Source: Umboniibacter marinipuniceus (GTDB lineage: Bacteria; Pseudomonadota; Gammaproteobacteria; Pseudomonadales; DSM-25080). From it: 64,000 nt of DNA. Made by a program: the position numbers and the translations under genes. This document shows, piece after piece, positions 51,756-60,143 of this stretch; position 1 is the first letter of the stretch; the number at the start of each line of letters is the position of its first letter. The notes below the pieces were generated by a model, which did not search any database, had not been told where the DNA came from, and saw only the letters and a program-made list of their open reading frames with translations. The stretch covers positions 62,001 to 126,000 of the forward strand of contig NZ_REFJ01000001.1 of NCBI RefSeq assembly GCF_003688415.1, given 5' to 3'.

Positions 51756-54494
51756 ATGACTCAGGCCACAACGCCCCTCGTTCTCGTTGACGGTTCCTCG
51801 TACCTCTATCGCGCCTTCCACGCGATGCCGCCATTGAATAATTCAAAGGGCCAGCCCACTGGCGCCGTTAAAGGTGTTATCAATATGATGCGCCGGTTGC
51901 TCAAGGATTACCCTGGTAGCCCCGTAGCGGTAGTTTTTGATGCGAAGGGCAAGACCTTCCGCGACGAACGCTATAGTGAATATAAGGCACAGCGTCCACC
52001 TATGCCGGACGATCTGCGTTCCCAAATTCAGCCTATCCATGACATTATTGATGCGATGGGCCTCCCGCGCATTGTTGTGGAGGGTGTAGAAGCGGACGAT
52101 GTGATCGGCACGCTCGCACGCGAAGCGACGGAAAAAGGCATTCATACTATTATCTCCACCGGAGATAAGGACATGGCACAGTTGGTCAACGAGTTCGTGA
52201 CGCTCGAGAACACCATGACCGAAACTAAGTTGGACCCGGCAGGTGTGGTTGAGAAGTTCGGCGTTGGGCCTGAGTTAATTATTGATTTATTGGCGCTCAT
52301 GGGCGACAAGGCCGATAACATTCCGGGCGTTCCTGGCGTTGGCGCAAAAACGGCGCTGGGGTTGATACAAGGCCTCGGTAGTATCGCTCAGATCTATGAG
52401 CGACTCGACGAAGTGGCAACACTAAGCTTTCGTGGCGCCAAGACCATGGCGCCAAAGCTGGAAGCAAATCGTGAAGCGGCAGAAATGTCCTATTGGTTGG
52501 CCACCATCAAAGTTGACTGCGAGCTAGCGGTAGGTGCCGAAGACCTCGCCGTTAAGGACCCAGATAACGAGCGATTGGCTGAATTGTACGAAGCCATGGA
52601 ATTTAAAACTTGGATACGAGAGCTAGGCGGAACCGTGACAGCGGCCGCTGCGGAACCTGCAGCCCCAGTGGCTCCAGCGCCAACTAATGTAGAGTACGAA
52701 ACAATTCTGACCCAGTCGGCTTTGGATGAGTGGTTAAGCTTGTTACATGAGTCCGTACTGATCGCTTTTGACACCGAGACCACAAGCCTTAACTATATGG
52801 ATGCCAAGATAGTAGGCGTGTCCTTCTCGGTGGAAGCCGGTAAGGCAGCCTACGTCCCGCTCGCCCACGACTATCTAGACGCGCCCCAACAGCTTGATAG
52901 AGATACGGTGCTGCAGGCACTGAAGCCAATTTTGGAAGATCCAACTAAGCAGATCGTAGGTCAAAACCTCAAGTATGATCAGAGCGTTCTCGCGCATTAC
53001 GATATCCAGATAGCGAACATCTGCTTCGATACCATGCTGGAGAGCTACGTTCTTAATAGTGTTGGCTCAAAACATGATATGGATACGTTGGCAGACAGAC
53101 ACCTTGGCGTAAAAACCATATCTTTCGAGGAGATTGCTGGAAAGGGTGCAAAGCAACTCAGCTTCAATCAAATTGACATTGCTACCGCTGCGCCCTACGC
53201 CGCGGAGGATGCCGATATCACGTTACGATTGCACCAGCAGCTCTTCGGACAATTGTTGACGCAGCCGGCGTTGCTTTCGCTTTATAATCGTGTTGAACGT
53301 CCACTGATTGATGTCTTGTCACGGATTGAGCGAACCGGAGTGATGATCGACCCGGCGCAGTTAGCGAAGCAAAGTGTTGAGTTAGCGGCAACCATCACGC
53401 AGTTGGAGAATCAAGCCCACGAGATTGCCGGTGAAAGCTTTAATCTTGGTTCAACTAAGCAACTCGGTGAGATTCTCTACAACAAGCTTGGTATTCCGGT
53501 TAAAAAGAAGACTCCTAAGGGGGCTCCGTCAACCGCTGAGCCGGCCTTGATTGAGTTAGCTGAAGAATACGAATTGCCGCAGGTCATTCTGCAGTACCGT
53601 AGCGCCACAAAGTTAAAATCTACGTACGTGGATAAGTTGCCACAACTCATTAACCCTACCACTCAGCGTGTACACACGAGTTATCATCAAGCCGTTACGG
53701 CAACGGGTCGGCTATCAAGTTCTGACCCAAACCTCCAAAATATCCCAATTCGAACCGCTGAAGGACGCAGAATTCGACAGGCCTTCGTAGCACCTCCTGG
53801 TTATGTAATGTTGGCGGCGGATTATTCGCAGGTTGAGCTGCGGATCATGGCGCACCTCTCGGGCGACAAAGGCCTGATTGCCGCCTTCTCGGCTGGCGAA
53901 GATATTCACCGGGCAACGGCGGCAGAAGTATTTGGCCTATTACCCATGGAAGTTGATGCCGAAAGTCGCCGTAAGGCTAAGGCCATTAACTTTGGCCTCA
54001 TTTATGGTATGGGTGCTTTCGGGCTAGCGAAACAGATCAATGTCGGCCGTAAGGATGCCCAGGCATACATTGAGCGCTACTTTGAACGCTACCCTGGTGT
54101 AGCGAACTACATGGAGCGAATTCGCGCTCAAGCTGCCGATCAAGGATATGTAGAAACTTTGTATGGGCGCAGACTGTATCTACCTGACATCAACAGCACC
54201 AATGGCATGCGTCGCCAAGCCGCGGAGCGAACCGCTATTAACGCGCCCATGCAGGGAACCGCGGCAGACATCATCAAGCGGGCCATGATAGCCGTAGATA
54301 AATGGCTGGTTGAAGATCAGGTTGACGCGAGAGTGGTGATGCAGGTTCACGATGAACTGGTCCTTGAGGTCAAAGAGGATCAGGCCCAACAGGTGGCGAT
54401 TTCGTTGTGTAAGATTATGTCAAAAGCGGCCGATTTGGACGTTCCTCTAGTGGCTGATTATGGCATCGGAACCAACTGGGATGAGGCGCATTAA
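51756..54494 (+). CDS. polA: DNA polymerase I
   Basis: Fills gaps, removes RNA primers and repairs DNA. The 912-residue protein has three domains. The 5' nuclease is about 1-290 ([27 protein letters not shown]). The proofreading domain is intact, with [10 protein letters not shown]. The polymerase has [32 protein letters not shown] and [12 protein letters not shown], motifs A, B and C. I start it at the ATG at 51756, three codons after a GTG. It is followed by a candidate small RNA gene. Confidence 0.97.
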   Translation: MTQATTPLVLVDGSSYLYRAFHAMPPLNNSKGQPTGAVKGVINMMRRLLKDYPGSPVAVVFDAKGKTFRDERYSEYKAQRPPMPDDLRSQIQPIHDIIDAMGLPRIVVEGVEADDVIGTLAREATEKGIHTIISTGDKDMAQLVNEFVTLENTMTETKLDPAGVVEKFGVGPELIIDLLALMGDKADNIPGVPGVGAKTALGLIQGLGSIAQIYERLDEVATLSFRGAKTMAPKLEANREAAEMSYWLATIKVDCELAVGAEDLAVKDPDNERLAELYEAMEFKTWIRELGGTVTAAAAEPAAPVAPAPTNVEYETILTQSALDEWLSLLHESVLIAFDTETTSLNYMDAKIVGVSFSVEAGKAAYVPLAHDYLDAPQQLDRDTVLQALKPILEDPTKQIVGQNLKYDQSVLAHYDIQIANICFDTMLESYVLNSVGSKHDMDTLADRHLGVKTISFEEIAGKGAKQLSFNQIDIATAAPYAAEDADITLRLHQQLFGQLLTQPALLSLYNRVERPLIDVLSRIERTGVMIDPAQLAKQSVELAATITQLENQAHEIAGESFNLGSTKQLGEILYNKLGIPVKKKTPKGAPSTAEPALIELAEEYELPQVILQYRSATKLKSTYVDKLPQLINPTTQRVHTSYHQAVTATGRLSSSDPNLQNIPIRTAEGRRIRQAFVAPPGYVMLAADYSQVELRIMAHLSGDKGLIAAFSAGEDIHRATAAEVFGLLPMEVDAESRRKAKAINFGLIYGMGAFGLAKQINVGRKDAQAYIERYFERYPGVANYMERIRAQAADQGYVETLYGRRLYLPDINSTNGMRRQAAERTAINAPMQGTAADIIKRAMIAVDKWLVEDQVDARVVMQVHDELVLEVKEDQAQQVAISLCKIMSKAADLDVPLVADYGIGTNWDEAH

Positions 54495-54514
54495 ATTTTT
54501 TTTCAAAAAGTTTT

Positions 54515-54616
54515 GAACTTTTTTAACTGGGACGCTGTCTTATAAACAGTTATTCATTAATCCCTAATGTTTACGTCCCCAGATATTTAACCCTAGCCTT
54601 TGCTAGGGTTTTTTTT
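54515..54616 (+). ncRNA. Candidate small RNA with sigmaE/AlgU-like promoter, downstream of polA
   Basis: GAACTT (54515-54520) and TCTTA (54538-54542) are 17 bases apart, close to the -35 GAACTT and -10 TCTGA pattern of sigmaE-type factors. The transcript would start near 54549. It would end in the terminator CCCTAGC/GCTAGGG (54591-54608) with a tail of eight T, about 65 nt in all. It contains an unpaired CGTCCCC stretch. In pseudomonads the sRNA ErsA, in enterics Spot 42, lies downstream of polA. No ORF fits. The GAACTT also falls in the repeat AAAAAGTT TTG AACTTTTT, so it could be chance. Confidence 0.5.
54591..54616 (+). terminator. Rho-independent terminator downstream of polA
   Basis: CCCTAGC (54591-54597) and GCTAGGG (54602-54608) pair perfectly around CTTT, followed by eight T. 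It ends polA transcription or the candidate small RNA above it. Confidence 0.9.
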
Positions 54617-54715
54617 GCCTGTTGGAAAGTGGTGGCCATCCATGCTCAAGCCAGTGGGCCACTTGTTAACAGGGGGCGGCACTGAACGTCGTGGCGCTCA
54701 GTGTTTAAGACCGCG

Positions 54716-55390
54716 TTACTGAGCGAGCAGTTTAGCTACCGCTTCGCCCACAGCGTGAGCGCTGGCTGGATTTTGGCCGGTAATGACACGCTCGTCTTCT
54801 ACCACAAAACTTCCCCAAGGCTGAACCTTGCTGTAGCGCGCTGCGTTACGTGCTAATGCTTCTTCCAATAGGAATGGGATGTTATCTATGGTCCCGTAAT
54901 CGACTTCTTCTTCACGAGTGAAACCTGTTACTGAAGTGTGTGCGAGCAATTTCTCGCCGTTACTGAGCGTGATAGGAAGTAACGCTGCAGGACCATGACA
55001 CACAGCTGCCACAATGCCGCCGTCTTCATAGTGCTTTGCACTGATGGCGGCAAAGTCTTTATCTTCCGCCAAGTCAGAGAGTAGTCCGAAGCCGCCAGGG
55101 TAGAAAACCGCATCATAGGCATCGCCATCAACTTCACCAACGGGAATTGAGTTAGCTAACTTTTCCTGAAGTGTCGCATCAGCTAGCAACTGGGTGTTTA
55201 CGGCATCATCGGGCATGTCGGTGCCATAAACGGGTACTTTGCCGCCGCCGATAGAGGCGATGTCGTAGTCAAAACCGGCATCGAGAAAAACCTTGAGCGC
55301 ATGGGTAAGCTCTGGCGCGAAAGTGCCGTTGGCTTCGTCAGTTGAACCCAGCGTTGCGTGGTTGGTAACTGGAATAAGAATCTTCTTCAT
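54716..55390 (-). CDS. DJ-1/PfpI family protein (type 1 glutamine amidotransferase-like)
   Basis: The 224-residue protein has the nucleophile elbow VAAVCHGPAALL and PGGFGLLSDLAEDKDF, and fits the Hsp31/glyoxalase III-like class. Such proteins are often methylglyoxal-stress enzymes or chaperones; activity here is inferred. Start at the ATG at 55388-55390, with GAGGG nine bases upstream. It stands alone between the small RNA region and DUF1456, with its own 3' region holding no strong terminator. Confidence 0.85.
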   Translation of the reverse strand: MKKILIPVTNHATLGSTDEANGTFAPELTHALKVFLDAGFDYDIASIGGGKVPVYGTDMPDDAVNTQLLADATLQEKLANSIPVGEVDGDAYDAVFYPGGFGLLSDLAEDKDFAAISAKHYEDGGIVAAVCHGPAALLPITLSNGEKLLAHTSVTGFTREEEVDYGTIDNIPFLLEEALARNAARYSKVQPWGSFVVEDERVITGQNPASAHAVGEAVAKLLAQ

Positions 55391-55519
55391 AGTTGTACCC
55401 TCTGAATTTAAAGCAATCACTAGTGCCCTATTGGACAGTCTGTGCGTAGGGTACGCGAGAAAATATATTTCGGTACCGTTATAAATAACTAGATCCGATC
55501 TGGCGAAGATGTCGTCGTT

Positions 55520-55542
55520 CCTCTACTTATTGCGAGTAGAGG
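55520..55542 (-). terminator. Hairpin after the DUF1456 gene
   Basis: CCTCTACT (55520-55527) and AGTAGAGG (55535-55542) form a perfect eight-pair stem around seven bases, nine bases after the DUF1456 stop. On the minus strand no T run follows, so it may not terminate well. I see no gene in the rest of the 55391-55550 gap. Confidence 0.45.
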
Positions 55543-55550
55543 AGCCGAGA

Positions 55551-56027
55551 CTATTTGCTTGGTTTTGCTTTCGTGGGGCGGTAATGCTTAGTCATGCCAT
55601 CTAACACACTGCGTAAAAACTGATCGAGGCAGGCGCGATAATTTTTGTGGCCAGGGCGACGAAACAATGCGCTGAGTTCGTGCTTGCTGACCTTCAAATC
55701 CGCTAGCTTCAGCATCGCTAGTAGGTCATCAGCCTGGAGATTGAGGGCAATCTTTAGCTTGCGAAGGACAATATTATTACTCATCTTCGACTCAGGCTCC
55801 GGAATACCGTCTTCCCGCGCACCGCGATTCTTAATAATTAAGCCGTTCAGAAAGCGAGCCAAAATTTCATCGGGGCAGCGCACAAAATTATCTTCCTCTT
55901 CGCGAGCCAGCCAGGTGTGCAGTTCTTCTTTGGTGGATTCATGGCCGCCAAGCTTGAAGATCTCGAGTGTTATTGGATCGCTAAAATCGAACATGTAGCG
56001 CACGCGGCGCAAGATATCGTTGGTAAT
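55551..56027 (-). CDS. DUF1456 family protein (YehS type), apparent ATT/ATC start
   Basis: The protein has two tandem DUF1456 units. The first is around residues 1-70 (ILRRVRYMFDFSDPITLEIF, FLNGLIIKNRGAREDG). The second is around 78-145 (NNIVLRKLKIALNLQADDLL). YehS starts MLSNDILRSVRY; here the matching codons are ATC ATT ACC AAC GAT ATC TTG. No ATG or GTG exists upstream before the in-frame TAG at 56043-56045. AGGGAG sits eight bases before ATC (56030) and eleven before ATT (56027). A TTG at 56012 would delete six conserved residues and has no ribosome site. Function of the family unknown. Confidence 0.82.
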   Translation of the reverse strand: MTNDILRRVRYMFDFSDPITLEIFKLGGHESTKEELHTWLAREEEDNFVRCPDEILARFLNGLIIKNRGAREDGIPEPESKMSNNIVLRKLKIALNLQADDLLAMLKLADLKVSKHELSALFRRPGHKNYRACLDQFLRSVLDGMTKHYRPTKAKPSK

Positions 56028-56055
56028 GATAAGCGTAGCTCCCTAATTTGAGTGC

Positions 56056-56334
56056 TTAGTCTGCGTAAACCGGTTGTGCTGTCAGTTCCACATAGATAGT
56101 GAGAATATTGTTATCAACAAGCTCATCGATGTGGCTATTCAACGTTGGAAGTGTAATGGCTACCGCGGTCTCCTCGGACTGTCCGAACTTGCAATCAAAA
56201 CGCCAGTAATTAGCGCCTGCAGGTAGCGCTTTAGCACGCTCTCGCTTGAGGAATTTTTTGATCTCGTGTTTTACCGAGTCTACAACCCGAGGCACTTTAA
56301 TTTTGGGGTGCTCCAGCTTAAACGTCTTTTTCAT
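56056..56334 (-). CDS. DUF6172 family protein
   Basis: The 92-residue protein starts at the ATG at 56332-56334, with AAGGA about eight bases upstream, and reads MKKTFKLEHPKIKVPRVVD. A WRFDCKFG core is near residue 48. It matches a small conserved family of unknown function found in gammaproteobacteria. It is followed 28 bases later by DUF1456. Confidence 0.78.
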   Translation of the reverse strand: MKKTFKLEHPKIKVPRVVDSVKHEIKKFLKRERAKALPAGANYWRFDCKFGQSEETAVAITLPTLNSHIDELVDNNILTIYVELTAQPVYAD

Positions 56335-56544
56335 GGGAATCCTTAAGAGTAGTGACCTAATGCGAGGCATTAAGCGCTATGCAAGAATGAAGTATCTATT
56401 GGCGCGCATTCTAACACTTCTGGTGTAAGACGCGCCTATTTGCTGCCGTATTTGCGTCAGAATGGGTAAGCTTTTACCCCTACAGTTAATAGTAGTGTAG
56501 CGTGCTGAAGTGTAGGCGAATAAGCACGCTTAGCGAGCGGTTAC

Positions 56545-56718
56545 TCAAGGTTGCTCAGTATTCGTTTGCGCTGCTTCAATCTCGCTCGTTGTCGCGGCTA
56601 ACTTTGCTCGCTCTGCTTTGCTTACATACTTCGGCTTTGAAGCGGGAGAAAGTTTGGCGTTAGCCTTCTTCTTTTTTGCTAAGAATAACTGCTTGGCCTT
56701 TTTACGGCGATTTACCAT
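56545..56718 (-). CDS. DUF2986 family small basic protein
   Basis: Reading the minus strand from the ATG at 56716-56718 gives 57 residues beginning [19 protein letters not shown] and ending [12 protein letters not shown] before TGA at 56545. The lysine-rich N terminus and [14 protein letters not shown] match the DUF2986 family. Its start overlaps the VF530 gene stop (ATGGTAA), so it is probably coupled to it. Role unknown; nucleic-acid binding is a guess from charge. Confidence 0.8.
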   Translation of the reverse strand: MVNRRKKAKQLFLAKKKKANAKLSPASKPKYVSKAERAKLAATTSEIEAAQTNTEQP

Positions 56719-57107
56719 CGGCGCCCCCGAGACGAGAATTCGGCTGCTTTACGTTCTCGCTCTCGCTGCAATCGCTCAGCGTCCTCTAAGCTTAATTCAG
56801 CCGGTTCCCCAGGCTTCTGATGCGAGGGCACGATGCGATCACGCGGGGGGAGCTGAAATTGATCATCGGTGGCTCTAGGTAGGCTCTTATACTCGTAGAG
56901 ATAAAACGCCTCTACCTTCTCCCTTGCCCATTGAGTCTTTTTAAGGAACTTAATGCTCGATTCGATACTAGGGTTAGTTTTGAAGCAATTGATGTTCAGG
57001 TAAGCGTAGAGAATTTCGAAGCCGTAGTGCGCAACAATTTCGCCAACGAGGGTCTCGAGCTTTAAGCCATGAAGAGGGTTGGCTTTGTAATCTATATTGG
57101 AGGTCAT
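56712..57107 (-). CDS. VF530 family DNA-binding protein
   Basis: The 131-residue protein starts at the ATG at 57105-57107. The VF530 core is at residues 1-70: [41 protein letters not shown] and [10 protein letters not shown]. The C-terminal half is charged ([20 protein letters not shown]) and absent from the minimal family. The longer upstream frame has no family match. The family is described as DNA-binding, with no assigned target. Confidence 0.8.
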   Translation of the reverse strand: MTSNIDYKANPLHGLKLETLVGEIVAHYGFEILYAYLNINCFKTNPSIESSIKFLKKTQWAREKVEAFYLYEYKSLPRATDDQFQLPPRDRIVPSHQKPGEPAELSLEDAERLQRERERKAAEFSSRGRRW

Positions 57108-57201
57108 AGGGATTGCCGTGTTGGAAGGCTTCCAATGGAGAAGAAGCTTAGATTGTGACGGCGCTAAACGATAACCGTACAGCGCCAATGCTGTGTGTAG
57201 T

Positions 57202-57834
57202 TTAGTCTAAGACTTCGAATTCGCCTTCGTCTTCAAAATCACTTAGATCAAGCCAAGCATTCAGGTGGCCGCGTAGTTGGTCCAAGCCAGTTCGCTTGGT
57301 GGCCGAAAAAACTTGAGCCGTTACTTGCGGGCCGTATGAACTGACCGCTTTCTGTACGCCAAGCAACGTGGACTGTGCTGGACCGCGCTTAAGCTTATCC
57401 GCTTTGGTGAGCAAGATATGGACAGGCATTTGTGCCTTAGCGGCCCAGTCCAGCATGTGGATATCGAACTCCTTTAAGGGGTGCCTAATATCGGAAAGCA
57501 AAATTACGCCGCGCAGACAAAGACGACGCTCTAGGTAATCTGAGAGATGTTTCTGCCAATGTTCTTTTACCGCAACAGGGACTTTCGCATAGCCGTAGCC
57601 CGGCAAATCAACGAGGCGCTGTTCTTCGTTCATGGCAAAAAAGTTAATAAGCTGAGTACGACCAGGGGTCTTGGACGTTCTCGCGAGTGCTTTCTGATCA
57701 CAGAGGGTATTAATTGCCGACGACTTACCGGCATTTGATCGGCCTGCAAAGGCAACTTCAGCGCCTATATCCTCAGGACACTGAGACAATTTGGCCGCAC
57801 TTGTGACGAAACTCGCCTGTCGAAAATCTACCAT
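57202..57834 (-). CDS. engB: Ribosome biogenesis GTP-binding protein EngB (YihA/YsxC)
   Basis: GTPase required for 50S subunit maturation. The 210-residue protein begins [20 protein letters not shown]. It has GRSNAGKSS (G1), TPGRTQ (G2), DLPGYGYA (G3) and LTKADKL (G4). Start at the ATG at 57832-57834, with GAGG upstream; an ORF extension to 57993 is not family sequence. In many relatives engB is next to polA; here five genes (DJ-1 to VF530) lie between them. Confidence 0.95.
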   Translation of the reverse strand: MVDFRQASFVTSAAKLSQCPEDIGAEVAFAGRSNAGKSSAINTLCDQKALARTSKTPGRTQLINFFAMNEEQRLVDLPGYGYAKVPVAVKEHWQKHLSDYLERRLCLRGVILLSDIRHPLKEFDIHMLDWAAKAQMPVHILLTKADKLKRGPAQSTLLGVQKAVSSYGPQVTAQVFSATKRTGLDQLRGHLNAWLDLSDFEDEGEFEVLD

Positions 57835-57855
57835 GTAATATTGCCTCGTTAGTCG

Positions 57856-57884
57856 CTGACGAAAAGAAAGCGATAGTATATAAT
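57856..57884 (+). promoter_or_regulatory. sigma70-like promoter of the cytochrome c4 gene
   Basis: CTGACG (57856-57861) and a perfect TATAAT (57879-57884) are 17 bases apart. Transcription would begin near 57891, giving a leader of about 140 bases before the cytochrome c4 ATG at 58032. The 197-base gap between engB and the cytochrome gene holds no ORF. Confidence 0.55.
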
Positions 57885-58031
57885 GCCGATCATCCATACA
57901 ATAGGTAGGGAATCTAGTTAATTTTAGCGTAAACCGTTGCATTTGCGGTGATGGCGACCTAAATTGACTACAACGGAATAGCGAGTACATCATATTGCTC
58001 GTCGGATAACATCACTATTGGGTAAATCGTA

Positions 58032-58676
58032 ATGAATAAGCTTTTCAAGGGTATGCTTTTATCGTTAGGTCTTGTAGCTATGTCTCCAGCAATGGCGGCT
58101 GGTGATGCAAGCGCCGGAGAATCTAAGTCAGCTGTGTGTGCAGCTTGCCATGGCGCAGACGGTAATTCAGTTAATCCAGCATGGCCTAAAATTGCTGGTC
58201 AGGGCGAGAAGTACTTGCTTAAGCAGCTTCGTGACGTAAAGTCTGGCGAACGTAACATCCCAGAGATGACCGGCATTGTTGCCAATATGACTGACCAAGA
58301 CTTCCAAGATCTCGCTGCCTATTATGCGGCAGGTACTATGCAGTTGTCCGGTGCGAGCGCAGATGATGCCGAACTACTAGCCGAAGGTGAAGCACTGTTC
58401 CGCGGTGGCGATCTTGAGCGTGGTGTTGCGGCGTGTATCGGTTGTCACAGTCCAACCGGTTTAGGCAATGCCCCGGCAGGTTTCCCGCGTTTGTCGGGCC
58501 AGCATGCTGACTATGTTGCTACGCAGTTGCATGCCTTCCGAACCGGTGCTGATGACCCAACCAATAGCTCTGCACGTACCAATGATGGCGATTCGCGCAT
58601 TATGCGTGACGTGGCTGGAATGCTAAGTGATCGTCAGATCCGCGCATTGGCGAACTACATTGCGGGTGTTAACTAA
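58032..58676 (+). CDS. Cytochrome c4 (diheme)
   Basis: Periplasmic electron carrier with two heme c groups. The 214-residue protein has a signal peptide (about 1-22) and CxxCH motifs CAACH (36-40) and CIGCH (135-139). Each lies in a similar domain half. It is a likely electron donor to the terminal oxidase, and the cox operon is in the same window. A terminator follows; dsbA is next. Confidence 0.94.
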   Translation: MNKLFKGMLLSLGLVAMSPAMAAGDASAGESKSAVCAACHGADGNSVNPAWPKIAGQGEKYLLKQLRDVKSGERNIPEMTGIVANMTDQDFQDLAAYYAAGTMQLSGASADDAELLAEGEALFRGGDLERGVAACIGCHSPTGLGNAPAGFPRLSGQHADYVATQLHAFRTGADDPTNSSARTNDGDSRIMRDVAGMLSDRQIRALANYIAGVN

Positions 58677-58717
58677 GTCAAAGACTGGTTCGCTTAAGTA
58701 GAATTCGCACAAGAGAG

Positions 58718-58740
58718 GGGTGGCTAAGGCCACCCTTTTT
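58718..58740 (+). terminator. Rho-independent terminator after cytochrome c4
   Basis: GGGTGGC (58718-58724) pairs with GCCACCC (58729-58735) around TAAG, followed by a T run. Confidence 0.85.
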
Positions 58741-58803
58741 CTTTAGGCTAAAACCTACCCTATATAACAAGATTTTTTATCTATATTTGCCTTCGGAGTT
58801 TAT

Positions 58804-59439
58804 ATGAAGTTTCTTCGCCTTTGTGCCATCGCGATCCTCGCACTGACGACAGCGCAATTCAGTTTCGCTCAATATGAAGCCGGTAAAGATTACCGTGTAC
58901 TAGAAACCCCGTTACGTACTAGCTCAACGTCTATCGAAGTGACCGAGTTCTTCTGGTACGGATGTGGACACTGCTACAATTTTGAGCCATATTTTCAGCG
59001 CTTCGAAGCCACAGCGCCTAGCGATGTTCGCGTTACCAAGTCACCGGCAATGTGGCAAGGTGCTATGCGTGAGCATGCTAAGCTCTACTACGCATTAAAA
59101 GCTATGCAGGCTACCAACGAGCAGCATATGCAAGTGTTTACCAAGATTTTGGTAGAGCGTAAGCGTCTGACTGAAGTCGATGAAATGGCCGATCTTGTGG
59201 AGAGCATGGGTCTTGACGCTAACCGTTTCCGTTCACTGATCACCAGCTTCCCCGTTGACTCTCAGGTACGTATGGCTGATAGCCGTCAACGCAATGCAGG
59301 CGTAACAGGCACCCCGCAGCTAATGGTTGCAGGAAAGTATGTAGTGGGTTCAACTCGTGAGAACCCGCTAACTTTTGAGCAAATGTTAGAAGTTGTTAGC
59401 TATCTTATTGATAAAGAGCGCACGGAGCGTGCTAACTAA
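58804..59439 (+). CDS. dsbA: Thiol:disulfide interchange protein DsbA
   Basis: Periplasmic oxidase that introduces disulfides into exported proteins. The 211-residue protein has a signal peptide (to about residue 22) and the active site FFWYGCGHCYNF (Cys54-Gly-His-Cys57). The cis-proline loop is in VTGTPQLMV. Its CGHC motif differs from the common CPHC, which should lower its redox potential somewhat. The gap from cytochrome c4 holds only a terminator. Confidence 0.94.
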   Translation: MKFLRLCAIAILALTTAQFSFAQYEAGKDYRVLETPLRTSSTSIEVTEFFWYGCGHCYNFEPYFQRFEATAPSDVRVTKSPAMWQGAMREHAKLYYALKAMQATNEQHMQVFTKILVERKRLTEVDEMADLVESMGLDANRFRSLITSFPVDSQVRMADSRQRNAGVTGTPQLMVAGKYVVGSTRENPLTFEQMLEVVSYLIDKERTERAN

Positions 59440-59466
59440 TCTAGTACCTTGAGCGCTACTGCTATT

Positions 59467-59504
59467 AAAAAAGGCCATGCTATCAATTAGCATGGCCTTT
59501 TTTT
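59467..59504. terminator. Strong bidirectional terminator after dsbA
   Basis: AAAAAAGGCCATGCTA and TAGCATGGCCTTTTTTT form a ten-base perfect stem with A and T runs on both sides, so it ends dsbA on the plus strand and the acyltransferase gene on the minus strand. Confidence 0.93.
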
Positions 59505-59526
59505 ACCGCCCATTTTCTACCAGCGC

Positions 59527-60120
59527 TTATTCGTCTTCGATCTCTGAGTGTCGCTGCGCCTTAATGCCAACGAATGATTTGTAGAACTGACGAATCTTCT
59601 TGATGTCTTCATCGTAATTGCCGGTAGTATAGAAGGCTTCGGATTTCACCCCGGCGACTTTCGATGGTCCATCGATATGCGCCAGAATCAGCGGAACACC
59701 GCCCTGATCAGCCATATGATAAAAGCCAGATCGCCATTGATCAACCTGCCCCCGAGTGCCCTCTGGTGCTATCACAATGAACAAGTCCTGTGATGTCTTA
59801 AAGCGAGTTGCCACTTGCTCAACAAGGTTGCGACTCGCATTTCGGTCTACAGGAATACCGCCCAACCATCGTGCTAAAGGTCCTAACGGCCCCTTAAACA
59901 AACTGGCCTTGCCAATCCAGTGAAGGTCGTAATTAAGTTTGAATGCGATAGCCATCATGACGGGGAAATCCCAGTTTGATGTGTGGGGCACAGCGACAAT
60001 CACGCCCTTTCTCGTGTCCGGTAGTGGTTTGTCTTCCACTCGCCAGCCGCTAATAAATAGGCCAATCTGAAATAACCAGCGGAACAGTGTTCGAATCACT
60101 GGGGTGGTAAAAATAGTCAT
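59527..60120 (-). CDS. Lysophospholipid acyltransferase family protein
   Basis: PlsC-like membrane enzyme of 197 residues with the HX4D motif PHTSNWD, GIPVDRNASRN and APEGTRGQVDQW (acceptor site). Acceptor specificity is unknown. It starts 23 bases after plsB ends, so it may share its transcript. It is a shorter, distinct paralogue of the acyltransferase at 16768-17469. Confidence 0.82.
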   Translation of the reverse strand: MTIFTTPVIRTLFRWLFQIGLFISGWRVEDKPLPDTRKGVIVAVPHTSNWDFPVMMAIAFKLNYDLHWIGKASLFKGPLGPLARWLGGIPVDRNASRNLVEQVATRFKTSQDLFIVIAPEGTRGQVDQWRSGFYHMADQGGVPLILAHIDGPSKVAGVKSEAFYTTGNYDEDIKKIRQFYKSFVGIKAQRHSEIEDE

Positions 60121-60143
60121 AGCGTTCTTGTTTAGTCCTGCGC

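Noticed and set aside
57835-57993. 53-residue extension of EngB
   Set aside because: It crosses the likely cytochrome c4 promoter and has no match to EngB; family N terminus starts at 57834.
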